Of a stretch of 64,000 nt of DNA, positions 14,001-24,420 are shown in pieces. The position numbers were made by a program, and so were the translations under genes. Below the pieces are notes generated by a model. It worked only from the letters and a program-made list of their open reading frames with translations, was not told where the DNA came from and did no database searches. Each line of letters begins with the position of its first letter. The stretch's first letter is position 1. Where the stretch lies: the NCBI RefSeq assembly GCF_008831285.2, contig NC_045140.1, forward strand, positions 2,397,528 to 2,461,527. The letters are read 5' to 3'. The DNA is from Nymphaea colorata. Its lineage: Eukaryota; Streptophyta; Magnoliopsida; Nymphaeales; Nymphaeaceae.

Positions 14001-17000
14001 CATATCTTCAAAAAAAAAAAAACGAAATTCTATGGTAAACTTAATGAAAAACATTCAAAATCTTTCAATCTACGATTGTACGGTAAAAAATTATGAATAT
14101 GTGGTAAAAACATGAGATTTCATACCTTACGAAGAAGAAATGAAGAAAACCTATTTCCTCCCAACGAAAATCAACCACCCACGCACAAATTGACCCCTTA
14201 ATCTTTGATTTCACGGTGAAAATCAACTTTTTGATGGTGAAAATTGACGATCGCCTTCCTTGATGGCAGTATTCGAGCGTGAGAAATGAAGAACATAGGG
14301 TATTTTTCAAAAATAAGTCGAATAAATAGGTCTCGGGTAGGTTTCTGCGAAATCAGCCCGTATCGTACAATATGGGGTGTATCGCCCCGTATCAGCTTGC
14401 ACCATTGCCATTAGGTCTTGTTCAAGTGTTCCGTGCACAAACAACTGATAATGTCCTCTTGGTTGTAATTTCTAAAATTACAACTTTCAACAGGACAAAT
14501 AGCATATTGATCTTAATCTTGCACATGTCTGCTATGCAACATTTTATCTCAAATTTGAATATGGCTCCAGATTGTAATTTTACTTCAAGCATGGTTGTTT
14601 AAGTTGCCTTGTGCTTGTTCATAAAGTTTCTATTTCCAGGGTTATTGAAAATAACAAGTGATGCAGGGTAATGAGGCACAGATTGCATGATACTAGCAGC
14701 ATTTTACGTTGCCGAAGGACAGTTCCATTTGCAGGTTTGGATGTTTGGGGGGCCTCCAGAATTTCATCAATACAAGAGATGTTTCTAAAACCCTTTACTT
14801 CTTGTGAGTCTGGTCATCTCCATGCTCTCTCTATGTTATTCAAATGCCATGTTTTGGATTTCCTGAGCATTTTCAATTCCTTGGCAGAAAATAAACTTCT
14901 TCTTTTGCAGGTGTGTCACCGGAGCTTAGAGAACTTCTGATGAAAAACCTTGTGAAGCCCAAGACAATGGCTCAACTCTTAGAGCCCTTGGAAATGGATG
15001 AAGGTAAATTATAGAACATATAACATGGCCATTATTTCTGGAATCCAACTAATAAATGGACATGTTAATCAGCTAATGGTGCTGCATCAAGGTTTAATGG
15101 AACCCCCATAGCAGAGGAGTATTTTGCCTCAGTTGCTGAGCAAAATCAGCCAGATATGCCAGCAAAGAAGCGTCTTAGACCAAGGCAACTGATACTGCCA
15201 GATGATAAACCAGATACTGTGCAAGCTGATGTGCAAAATATGGAAAATGAACAGGGAACATTATCTGAGCCAACGCTTGATTTTAACCTGTTGGGTGACG
15301 TAAGTGCTGCTGTACATTAATATCTGAAAATCTGCTTCACATTGGAGTGCATGAGCATCTTAAAGTTTTTTCTTCTCTTACCACTGTTGTTATTGCAGGA
15401 TTCGGACCTTGTTACTGCAGATGCTGGATCTGGAAGTAAGACGTTTAGCTTTTTGTGCTTTTTCAAATAGGATGAAAATTTGGTGGATTTTCTTGTCATG
15501 TTTTTTCTATGGTTAATCTACTAGGAAGGTATCTATTAGTTGCCAGTTTTAGCATTCTTCGTGACTAGCTCTTTAGGTTCTTCAAGTAAGGTGAAAATGA
15601 TGGTTCTTTTTTATGATTTGGACATTTTTTTCTTTTCTTGGGGGCAATCTACTAGCAAGACATCTTTTAGTTGGAGACATCATTCTTAATATAATTTGTC
15701 AGTCAGGATATTTTCAGAAGTTTTTCAAGATTTTATTTTCTTGGACACATTTTTGGGAATTAAAACAAAAGAATACAAGGAACTGTAGAAAAGATTATGA
15801 AATTGTGATTTTTGCACTAATTTCTTACACAGTGTATTTACAAGCATTTCTTAGAAATGAGAAGCATTTAAATTATGAAAGAAACCAAACTTGATAAATC
15901 TATCTTCAAATTCCTGTAAACAAAGTATATCCCTTCAAGAAAGGGAATAAAAATTATATATTGCAATATTTTTATTTAGTAATAGCTATTTTGTTAATAA
16001 AGAATACCACCTTTCAATATATGGCAACATTTTGTATTGAGAAGAACATGATATGGAGGAAGCCCTAACTGGAAAAAGTATTTTTTAGAAAAAAGTATTT
16101 GGAACCTGTATGTCGGCTTATTTTTCATGAAAAGCTATTCTGGATTCGATGTAGCTGTACGCTTCGAAAAAAATTTGGGCTGCACATTTTTTTTCTGCCT
16201 TATCAAATGCGTCGGAGCTGTAGTTTGTAACATGCACTAGCTTACTGTGTCTCTTGCCCATTGTTTGTTCATTTTTTATGGTCCCTGGCAAAGTTTTCCA
16301 ATAAGCTAGTAGTTGCAGATACTGACTGACTGAGTTTTATTGTTTCCAATAAATATGCACTCATATTTGACATAGGTTGCAATGATGGTCGTCTTGCTGT
16401 GGTAGTTCTTTTTAGCTTTTAGATTGATGGAAACGGCAGGAGGTGCATGATACTGACTGAATGAATTTTATTGATGCAGGTGCTTTTGTTGGCTTTAATC
16501 ACTGGCCCATAAGGACCAAGTATATCATAGACCTTTTAACAGTTTTCATATTTTTGCTGTCAACTTTGATAGCTTATTTTTATGAATACTGATCTTCATG
16601 GAACTTTGATGCTTCAGGGTAGTGACACAATTTCTTAGGAATGTATGGGAGGGTGGGAAATTGCAAAACCAAGATAAAGTTCTCAACATGGCTGACATTC
16701 TCAAAGGGAAAACAAGAAAGGAATGTGCTCGATTTTTCATGGAGATATTGGTATCTTCCCCTCTATTTTCAATTATATAATTGTCCATTAGAAGAGGAAG
16801 GATCTTCTTGCAATGTGCTTTGAGTAACCCAATCAAATTGGCAGTTGTATGGGTCATATAAGCAGTGGGGCTGGACATACTTTCCATGCTTAAACTATAT
16901 TTGTTGTTTAGAGTCTTAGACATCTATTTTGAAGCTCGTAACTTCTCTTTATGGCCAAGCATGTTACTAATTAATTTTTTGGAGTTATCTTGTCATACCT

Positions 17001-17336
17001 TTTATACCCATAAATACTTTTGTATCCTAGGTTCTTGTTTTGGAGGATTCATTAGAATTCTTTATTTTAGTACTGTAGAATCTTGTTAGAGTTTCTCGTC
17101 ATTTATTATGTTAGAGTTCTGAACTTCTGATTAATCTATCTGCTACTGAATTTGTAGATATTGATGGACCATAACATTCGATTTGCAAGTTTCATCAGGA
17201 TTTCTGATCATTTACGGTCATGCAGGTTTTGAAGTCACAAGATTTTGTAGATGTCAAGCAAGATTCACCTTATGCTGATATCCATCTAACACCGTTGCCA
17301 AAATTGAGCAAGCTACGTATCTTAAATGGGAGTTAA
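763..17336 (+). CDS. RAD21/SCC1-type alpha-kleisin cohesin subunit (SYN family)
   Basis: Kleisin that would close the SMC1-SMC3 ring and hold sister chromatids together in the nucleus. I assembled 14 exons with GT-AG junctions and a consistent frame: 763-886, 2459-2729, 2841-2887, 2982-3019, 3121-3182, 3376-3728, 3932-4073, 14667-14803, 14911-15003, 15073-15299, 15399-15435, 16480-16519, 16618-16750 and 17226-17336. They give 604 residues. Residues 1 to about 125 are the Rad21/Rec8 N-terminal domain, starting MFYSQC and including RIYSKKVDYLYDDCNE and LPDKFELDALDL. The last 80 residues are the C-terminal winged helix, with ADILKGKTRKECARFF and VLKSQDFVDVKQDSPY. The MFYSQC start and IPSSV suggest the Arabidopsis SYN2 (RAD21.1) clade over REC8, from memory. 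ATG 763 is chosen because kleisins start MFYS. It is shorter than SYN2 or SYN4. Intron 7 is 10.6 kb and full of transposons, but the splice sites look intact. Small exons 3, 4, 11 and 12 are less certain. Confidence 0.9.
1971..2020. repeat. (CT)n(TA)n microsatellite in cohesin intron 1
   Basis: About 30 bases of CT repeat run directly into 20 bases of TA repeat. The rest of intron 1 (887-2458) shows nothing else recognisable. Confidence 0.9.
4074..5218. other. Left part of cohesin intron 7, upstream of the Copia insertion
   Basis: AT-rich intron sequence without a gene. Bases 5114-5164 resemble 10785-10836 on the far side of the retrotransposon at roughly 80 percent by eye. The Copia therefore sits between two diverged direct repeats. 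Confidence 0.5.
5219..5505 (-). repeat. 3' LTR of the Copia element (287 bp)
   Basis: Identical to 10285-10571. It starts TGTAGAAACACG and ends TTCTAACA on the plus strand. On the element's own strand it starts TGTTAGAATATATTG. The gag-pol stop codon lies just inside its edge. Confidence 0.95.
5500..9797 (-). CDS. Copia gag-pol polyprotein, interrupted by one frameshift
   Basis: Single polyprotein of the retrotransposon. A 1356-residue open frame runs from about 9570 to the stop at 5500-5502. The N-terminal gag lies in another frame starting at ATG 9797, so a 1-base indel near 9618-9620 separates them. Domains in the long frame: gag with zinc knuckle CSHCNKVGHSVDFC (about residues 177-190); aspartic protease DSGATHHMT (about 278); integrase with catalytic D473, D536 and E572 (HSDVWG, LRTDNARE, NGVAERKNRHL); reverse transcriptase with YVDD at about 1033; RNase H with YSDADWAGC, STEAEYRA and DNKSAINLA. 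All key catalytic residues are present. The stop codon overlaps the 3' LTR by a few bases. The shift may be a real inactivating mutation or a sequencing error in a run of G. Confidence 0.93.
9800..10284 (-). other. GC-rich repetitive 5' leader of the Copia element
   Basis: This segment lies between the 5' LTR and the gag start. It is far more GC-rich than its surroundings and built from degenerate copies of CGACGGCGGC and GCAGGGCAGGGCAG. The open frames across it are low-complexity by-products and not credible proteins. Confidence 0.7.
10285..10571 (-). repeat. 5' LTR of the Copia element (287 bp)
   Basis: Identical to the 3' LTR at 5219-5505. It should hold the element's promoter, read on the minus strand. 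Confidence 0.95.
10577..11198. other. Intron 7 sequence between the Copia and the hAT element
   Basis: No gene recognised. An open stretch around 10580-10690 has no known domain. Bases 10785-10836 are the diverged direct repeat of 5114-5164. Confidence 0.4.
11199..14398 (-). mobile_element. Decayed hAT-superfamily DNA transposon
   Basis: The left end is CAATGTTGTAAAACGCG followed by several CGTATCG-like motifs. The right end has GCCCGTATCGTACAATATGG and related motifs near 14358-14395. The transposase remnant inside is hAT type. The left terminus matches the short element at 49938-50682, which has clean ends, so both belong to one family. No 8-bp target duplication can be found here, so the right boundary is approximate and may be rearranged. 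Confidence 0.8.
11580..14003 (-). pseudogene. hAT transposase pseudogene (BED finger, DUF659, hAT dimerisation domain)
   Basis: Read on the minus strand from about 14003: a BED-type zinc finger (KCSFCGKLNTFSGEISRMKYHL); an acidic and then basic linker; a DUF659-like region (MPSYHQLRGEILQDTV) running into the catalytic core (FITDNAANCRAAGDLL, FFWSPCTTHCVNLMLQD); a stretch with AAYYLNPI; and near 11942-12105 the hAT C-terminal dimerisation segment (NASGCKRNWSVF, LEHKRLNDLVFVRYNMRL). After a probable small intron comes an acidic tail at about 11580-11830. Frameshifts occur just after the start codon and near 13150-13170. In-frame stops occur at 13756-13758, near 12630-12660 and within the dimerisation segment. 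It cannot make a full transposase. Family assignment is firm, exact exon limits are not. Confidence 0.85.
14399..14666. other. Right end of cohesin intron 7
   Basis: Sequence between the hAT remnant and exon 8. It opens with a 17-bp copy of the sequence at 13981-13997. Exon 8 must start at 14667: an earlier acceptor near 14640 would run straight into an in-frame TGA. Confidence 0.6.
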
Positions 17337-17688
17337 GTGTTGGCCATAGGATGGTAAGGGTGCTCTCCTCCCATCTGTAACTCATATGAATGAAAATGAT
17401 TTTTTGACCACAATGCAGACAAGACGCCCATAGTTTCAAATATTTAGGCCCTCTTTGTTTGTCATTCCCCATTATGCATCTGAGATGGGAATCCATCGAT
17501 GATTCTGAGTTGTATAGTTAGTAATACTTTCCCGTACTGATTACTGTGTAGGCTTTTCAGAAAGAAAGGTTTGTAGGTTCGAAAAGCTGTACTTACTGCT
17601 TTCTCCCACTGATTACCATGTAGACTGAAAGAAAGAAGGTCGTGTACAGATGGTGTATAGCAATACTTGGCTGACCTGAATGCAGATC
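17337..17688. other. 3' flank of the cohesin gene, no gene seen
   Basis: Probably includes the 3' untranslated region. No polyadenylation signal could be assigned with confidence. Confidence 0.4.
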
Positions 17689-18306
17689 TAACCTGTACTC
17701 TGCCGAAAAAGGTGCTGGACTTTAGTGAATTGATATTTGCAAAACAAGTGTAATTTCTGTCCTCATCTTTCATTTTGGTTTGAGTCATGTAAATAGACTG
17801 ATCAGCTTTTAGTTGTGAACGCTGAGTCCGAAGTTGTTGATAGTTGGAATGACAAGCACCCGTGTTGGAAGGTTGAAAGATTTTCACGTCATATTTTGCT
17901 TTCATTTTGCATTTCCAAGTATTTGATGCTGATGCATCTGTTCCTAGACTGCAAAAGAAGCGTGCTTGTGGAATAATTGGTTGATTAATTATCACCTTAA
18001 CCTGTACTCTGCCGAAAAAGGTGCTGGACTTTAGTGAATTGATATTTGCAAAACAAGTGTAATTTCTGTCCTCATCTTTCATTTTGGTTTGAGTCATGTA
18101 AATAGACTGATCAGCTTTTAGTTGTGAACGCTGAGTCCGAAGTTGTTGATAGTTGGAATGACAAGCACCCGTGTTGGAAGGTTGAAAGATTTTCACGTCA
18201 TATTTTGCTTTCATTTTGCATTTCCAAGTATTTGATGCTGATGCATCTGTTCCTAGACTGCAAAAGAAGCGTGCTTGTGGAATAATTGGTTGATTAATTA
18301 TCACCT
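17689..18306. repeat. Perfect 309-bp tandem duplication (two copies)
   Basis: Bases 17689-17997 and 17998-18306 read as identical. The unit length is divisible by three, so a minus-strand open frame runs through both copies and looks like a repeated protein. I recognise no domain in it and consider it non-coding. Confidence 0.9.
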
Positions 18307-21300
18307 TAACCAATCAAATCCTAACAGTTTCAGAGGGCTTCTTTCCTGAAGTTCGGTCATATGATTTATGTGATTTTGATTACAAGTTCAGAATTTCGTG
18401 GGTTCGAACCTAATCCTCCTTGGGTAGAAGAACTCCATGACGTTGTACACCTATTAGGTGGCGGTTGCCGGACAAATATTAGCATGCGTCTAGGGGAGAC
18501 ATCCCTTTTAGCTAGACAATAATCAATTTCTGTGAATAACTATTTGTGCCAGAGCACGGAAACTTTGTTCTTCTAGGAAGTGTTTGATTGTCTCAGACCT
18601 AAAATCATCGGGCTTGACATAAGATGATACCTTCTCCCCTTCGATCTTAAATTTGATCATGCGGAAAAGAAAAATAAGAATTTCAAGTGTGAATCTTAGG
18701 TTGAACGATGAATTTTAACATGGTTTTTTTTGCCACAAACATCTAATATGGACTTTAACCAGGTGCCCTCCTTAAAGTCTCATTTGATTGTGGGGAGAAG
18801 AAACAAGCAGGAATTGTTTCCACATTATCCACGTAGGTCACAGGCATTGCCTTACACCGAGAAAAAGTTCTTCCGCATTTTGGTAATTCCTCTTCCTCCT
18901 CCTGCCATGCTTATATCAGCCTGATGTTCCTCAATGTGTTTTTCTTGACTGTTTAGGAACCCATAAGCTTATAGATATTATGATGTTAACAAGTTATGGC
19001 TCTAGATTTACCTTTGTCGAAAATGAAAGTGAATTGGAAAGATGCAAACCTCATGATCCTTGTTTGAATTAATTAATGATATTTGTTGTGATAAAGATGA
19101 TCATCCACATGAAACTGTAGTTGGAAAAAATTTCAAGTCTTGGAACGTATTACCAATAATGAAACTTCAAGTGCATGAACTGTTTAAATGATTCTAAAGA
19201 TGTACAAAAAGAAGTTACTACGATCAATTAATATGTATGAAAGAGTTCCTGAAGTACCAAGTGATTCATTCTTTATACGATTTTCCAGCTAGATATAAAA
19301 ATTACTCGATGGCCACGCATTTATAATCTCAACTCGCAAATTACACTGACGCCAAGGTCATAATTAAATGGAAAGAAACCACGGATAAAAGAGCCACGTG
19401 CATTTAGACGGAGTAATACCGGGGAAACGTAAGATGTCATCCATAGAAAAGAACGGCATAAATAATTGAATAAGATTATAGCTACAAGCTAAGTCATGAT
19501 CAAACTCCTTACTTTTACTTTATTTAATTTTTCTAACTCAATTTTCATTCTATTTTTTAGATTTATTGTTCCCTAACAATATAATGTTTTCATTTATATC
19601 ACTTGTTTATTTGGATCTTGCTTTTATTTTTATTTTTTTAAGATTTACACACACACACACACATATATAATATATATACCCACACCCACATTTTGTAAAA
19701 TTAACATACCTATACTTATGTCCGAATCATACCAGTACCCATGTAACTTAAGCTAATGGATCGTTTTCAAAAAATGGATTTTAAAAATAAATATTTCAAT
19801 AAAAATATAGTGAAAACCGTACAGCAAATTAATAAAAATCGGTTCACATAACATAACTGTCCGAGTCAATTCTTAGGAAACATACGTAGATCCAAAATCT
19901 CCAAATATAAACTCACAACTTTATTGTCAAATATTAATAGTAAAAATACAACATTCAATGGACTATTACAAAATTCGAACTAATTTAACTTTTCGCACAA
20001 TCTGAACAAAAATATAAGACCTAACGCCCTGCGAGCCTGCACTAACCGATGCTCTAGCCACCAACATGGAGACCCTATCCCTCATTTTTACCGTTCTGGC
20101 CCGCTGTCATATGCCCTGCAAAACGATAACAGAAAACAAGAGCAAGAGAAATAGATTAGAAAAGAGCCCTAGTTCTATAGTTGGACTCCGGAACATAAAA
20201 CTTTATATAAGTAAGAAAAATCTAGTCTAAATATTGCTGTACACAAGAAAAAGGAACTTGAAGTTAAAACAAACATTTGAAAGCAAATACATATCTTTGA
20301 AAAACAAAAACAAATGAAAACAAAGTTTTGAACAGAACCGAAAATCAATATCTTGAAAGGCAGTATATTTCTCAGAAATTCTAACAAAAATCACTACATT
20401 AATCTACATTCTCTCGAGAAACTACAAAAAAATTTGAATGCAGAAAAAATTAGATTTCTACGCCATAAAAAGGCCAGAAAAATAGACTAAATTCTTGACC
20501 CAAAGGATCTCAGGTTTCTATAAAACAGAAAAGTAGAAACAGTCAAAAAACCACAGGATATTAAATATAACTCCAAAATCTAAACGTTTCAATATAGAAG
20601 CTAGCAGGCTGGCTTGTGTATGCCAAAAGGGAATTAGTATTTATTATCAATAGATGTTTTCTTTTTACAAAAAGCATTGATATGTATCTCCTACCAAACG
20701 CTAACAAGTAACAAGTACATATTTCTCTCTCGCATGTGCTACCACATACTTAGACAGATTCATTTCTTACAAGTGACAACTAGGTCAAAGGGAGCGACTT
20801 TAAGCAGGATTTTTCAGACCTTTTTTGTTGTTGGGTAACTTGAGCTTAAAGCAATGACAAAATTAGTGCGTTCAGTTTGAAAAGATTACAGTCCATAATA
20901 TCAAGATTGTCACTACATAGCAACATTTAGCGCACACATATCATTTTAAAATAATTTTAAACACAATAAATAATAATCAAAATACAATATGATGGTATCT
21001 TTAATCTTAACTTGCTTTGAATTAAGTCAACTCATGCATATTTAATAATAGTAGATACAGGAATAACTGAAAGCAGTAACTCATGGATTATTAATAAAAA
21101 AACAAACATAAATACTTAAAACCTCATGACTACCTGATAAAAGTAATCTATGTCATAGGGACACCATAGGCATAGAAAATACCAAACATTGGATTGATAG
21201 AAAAAGTGTGACTGATTAGCTAGGATGATTCGACTAAGTTCAGGTACAACTATATAAGAGCACTTGACCCAGGTTTGGAACATGTTTTAAAAATGAAAAT

Positions 21301-24300
21301 ATTGTCAGTTGAAACTCAAAAGCAAGTTCCAGTTTTTGCCTGGCTGATGTGGAGGTGTGGAGGTGAAAACCCTACGCAGGTTGATCCAGGAGCAAGCAAC
21401 AAGGGTATGGGATTAATGTCAACGTAAAATTTCACTTTACCGGTATAAAAATGAAAAAAATAAATATTCTAAAGCAAGACTGAATTATACGCGGGCTAAG
21501 ATGAATGAAAATTAGATTTGATTCTCAAGGATAATCCGGTTTAAAAATCTAAATCCAATTCTAACTTCTTTGCATATTATTTCTTTGCAACGTGTTGGAT
21601 TCATATTGGAAAGCAAATATAAATAACATGTAAAGCTCAGAGGCTAAAACGTGACTTTCACCAAACCAAATATGGACGGCTCAATTGGAACGCATTTATT
21701 TTAATGACCCAAACACTACTTGTCTGATTATATTATGCATGAATGTAATATCAGCAAGGCTATTGAATCTATCACATCCAGTGATACTGCAAAAAACAAA
21801 GTAAAGGTGGCATCCAAATGGGAGTTTGGGGGGCCTAGCATAAGAATTGGTGCATTGCAAGTCTCCGTTTAATTTGAATACAGAGATATATCATTCTTGT
21901 GGAAACAATTATTCTAGTGGAACATGTACACTGAAGCAACACTTGCTTGGTTTTGGAGGCAATGTGAAGGTATCTGTAATGTCTTGAAAGATATGAAAAA
22001 CCAATTCTCAAGTGTGTGCAAGGAACAACAAAAAAGGATAATGAGAAGAAGAAAGGACTTTATTTTGAGGAAAGTTATCAAATACGTTACAAACAAAGAA
22101 TCAGCACTAGAGCTGAATCACAGTAATCAAATCAGTATCCTAGACTTTGAGTTTCAACTTCCAGAATCCAAGTTCTGTGAAAGCCTATGTTCCACTTGAA
22201 CCAAAATCTCAAACAAAGAAAAAACAAAGTTGTGAACACTCAACAACATATAAAGAAGAAAAAGGAGCGCATTAATATACTAGTACATGCTTCTACTGAG
22301 TATCAATTTGCCATTAATAGTACAACGTTGCCCAGCCTTGACACAATATTGAGGTGACAGAATAGTGAGGAACTAGAATGAAGGAAGGATCCTACATGAG
22401 GTTAAAGAACCTCTCTTTAAGAAGCCAAAATAAACAAGGAATTGGCAAAACTCAAAGACCAATACTACATTTGGATGTCGAACATGTTAAATGGACAGAC
22501 AGAAGGGGAAAAAAGACCAGTTACAAAGGTTTTAGTTTGTCGTCTTTATAAATACTGAAGCAGAAAAATTTGCTTTGACAAGTGGATGGAAGTAAATACC
22601 ATCATCTAGAAATACCATTTAATTAAGTCATTAATATTCATTGATAAATCTAGGCATGCTAAGGGACGCTTTCACCTTAGGACTTGAATTACTCAAGTGC
22701 ACATTATCATAAACATAAAAGAAGCGTACGCTATTAAACAACGCCAAAGAGAATGGTTCACAATCAGTGACCGGGAACTTAAGTAATCTAGACAAATTTA
22801 GGGATATTTGTAGCCCCCTTTTCATTCTCTGCAAAAGAGGATTGTTCCACATCCCGTTCTATCTTGGACACCTCTCTCTAGCATGTAAACTCTTTTACAT
22901 GCCTTCTCCTTTGGTGTCCATTAAAACTAAAGCATAAATCAAAGCCAAACAGAGTTTTCATTTTAATCAATTGTGTGACAATTCGCTTTTATCTTTTGTA
23001 GATAAAACTGCGGTATATCTGCTTCATAGTTTTTTTCTTTCTTTCTTTTTTTTCTTTTTAGTTCTATTTAGCCAAGAATGTGCCAAGCAGCAACCTATTC
23101 ACAACTGTAGCATGGTCTGAATGGTGTATTAAATTTAGATCAAAGGTAGGTAGATCTAGATCCTAATTATTCACATTAAGCGATTGCTGAAACCTGTTTC
23201 AACAGATTGTCGAGTGGCTTAATTGGAACATAATATTAATTTCCAATTTCCATTCTTACACCCCTAAACAAGGCTAGTTTGATTAAGGCAGAAACACTTG
23301 AACAAAAATGCATAAACACAATCACAAGGGTTGGAGAACCAATCACCATCTTCTTAAGCGATTCTTTCTTTATGTTTATTAGAAAGAAAATACGAACATT
23401 TAACCCAAACACTACTTGTCTGATTTATGTTATGCATACATAAAGATGATGCATCCAACAAAAAACTTTCAAAGCACTTTCAACAGAAATTCAACTAAGA
23501 TCCAACTCCATAGAGAGTTCAAATGGCCAAGCTGCTATGCCCTACATTACCAAGTAATCTATACCACACTAATGAACCTTAAGGGGCATTTGATAGGGCA
23601 AAAAGAAAAGAAAAATAAAATAATGTATGTGGTGGTTGAAACTTGAAATCTTTCTATAGAAAGAATTCAATGTCTTATTGGGGACAGAAAAGCTGCAAAA
23701 ACCATAAAAAAACTAATGAGAAAGAAGACAATTATTTCAAGATTTTTTTTTAGCGTGGATGCATGAATGCACTCTCGAGATAATGTTTCTTGAAATGTTT
23801 TGATGCATAAGTGTACTGGCAAAGATGCTTTCTTATAGTGCCATTCTGTTGAAGGAAAACCAGTAATCTATGTCACTAGGACTAGACTGTCGAAAAATGT
23901 AGAGACATATTAACTCTGTCATTATCCATCTGTTGATGCTATCGAATGCTATTCCCTCTTATCATAACCACTGCCTGTCTGCGGTTGTCTGCACCGACAT
24001 TTCATAATTCCTGCTCGTACTACAGGATGCTCATTTTGATCCCAGTTCTGTCCAAAACACTGTAGTTCCCATTCTAGCTAAACAAAAAACTCCCAATTAT
24101 TGAGAATCAGAAAAGGTTATTAGGTAAAATATTCCAAAGATACCGGGAAAACGTGCGAAAACAATAGTTTCATGGCGCTTGATTTTTAATACCCAAAATC
24201 ACTAAAGGTTATCTTCTAGTGGATGTGATCGAACAAACCAAAAAGTGGATTGATTTCCCTTTTAATTTCACAAGGAGCCACTTCAACCACGGAATACATT

Positions 24301-24420
24301 TCTACAAAAACTAACGAACTTACGCAGTCTTCATCAGAAGAACACCACAGACTCCATAAGTCTACAAGAAACTTCTTTTATCAAACGCAAACCGTTAAAT
24401 GCTAAGACTCTGCAAGCAAA
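18307..24420. other. AT-rich intergenic region, no gene recognised
   Basis: No open frame here resembles a known protein or shows a convincing exon pattern. An (AC)n(AT)n microsatellite lies around 19648-19680. Beside it, near 19700-19750, is a short copy of a dispersed repeat also seen near 31866-31940 and 39690-39760. Confidence 0.5.

Noticed and set aside
14641..14666. Alternative start of cohesin exon 8 after the acceptor at 14640
   Set aside because: It reads VIENNK and then an in-frame TGA. The acceptor at 14666 gives the family-like NEVMRHRLHDTSSILR.
17462..18313. 283-residue minus-strand open frame with an internal protein repeat
   Set aside because: It exists only because a 309-bp non-coding unit is duplicated and its length is divisible by three. 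No domain and no coding context.
18395..18425. GGTTCGAACC as part of a tRNA gene
   Set aside because: Only a T-loop-like string. No acceptor stem, D-arm or anticodon arm can be fitted around it.
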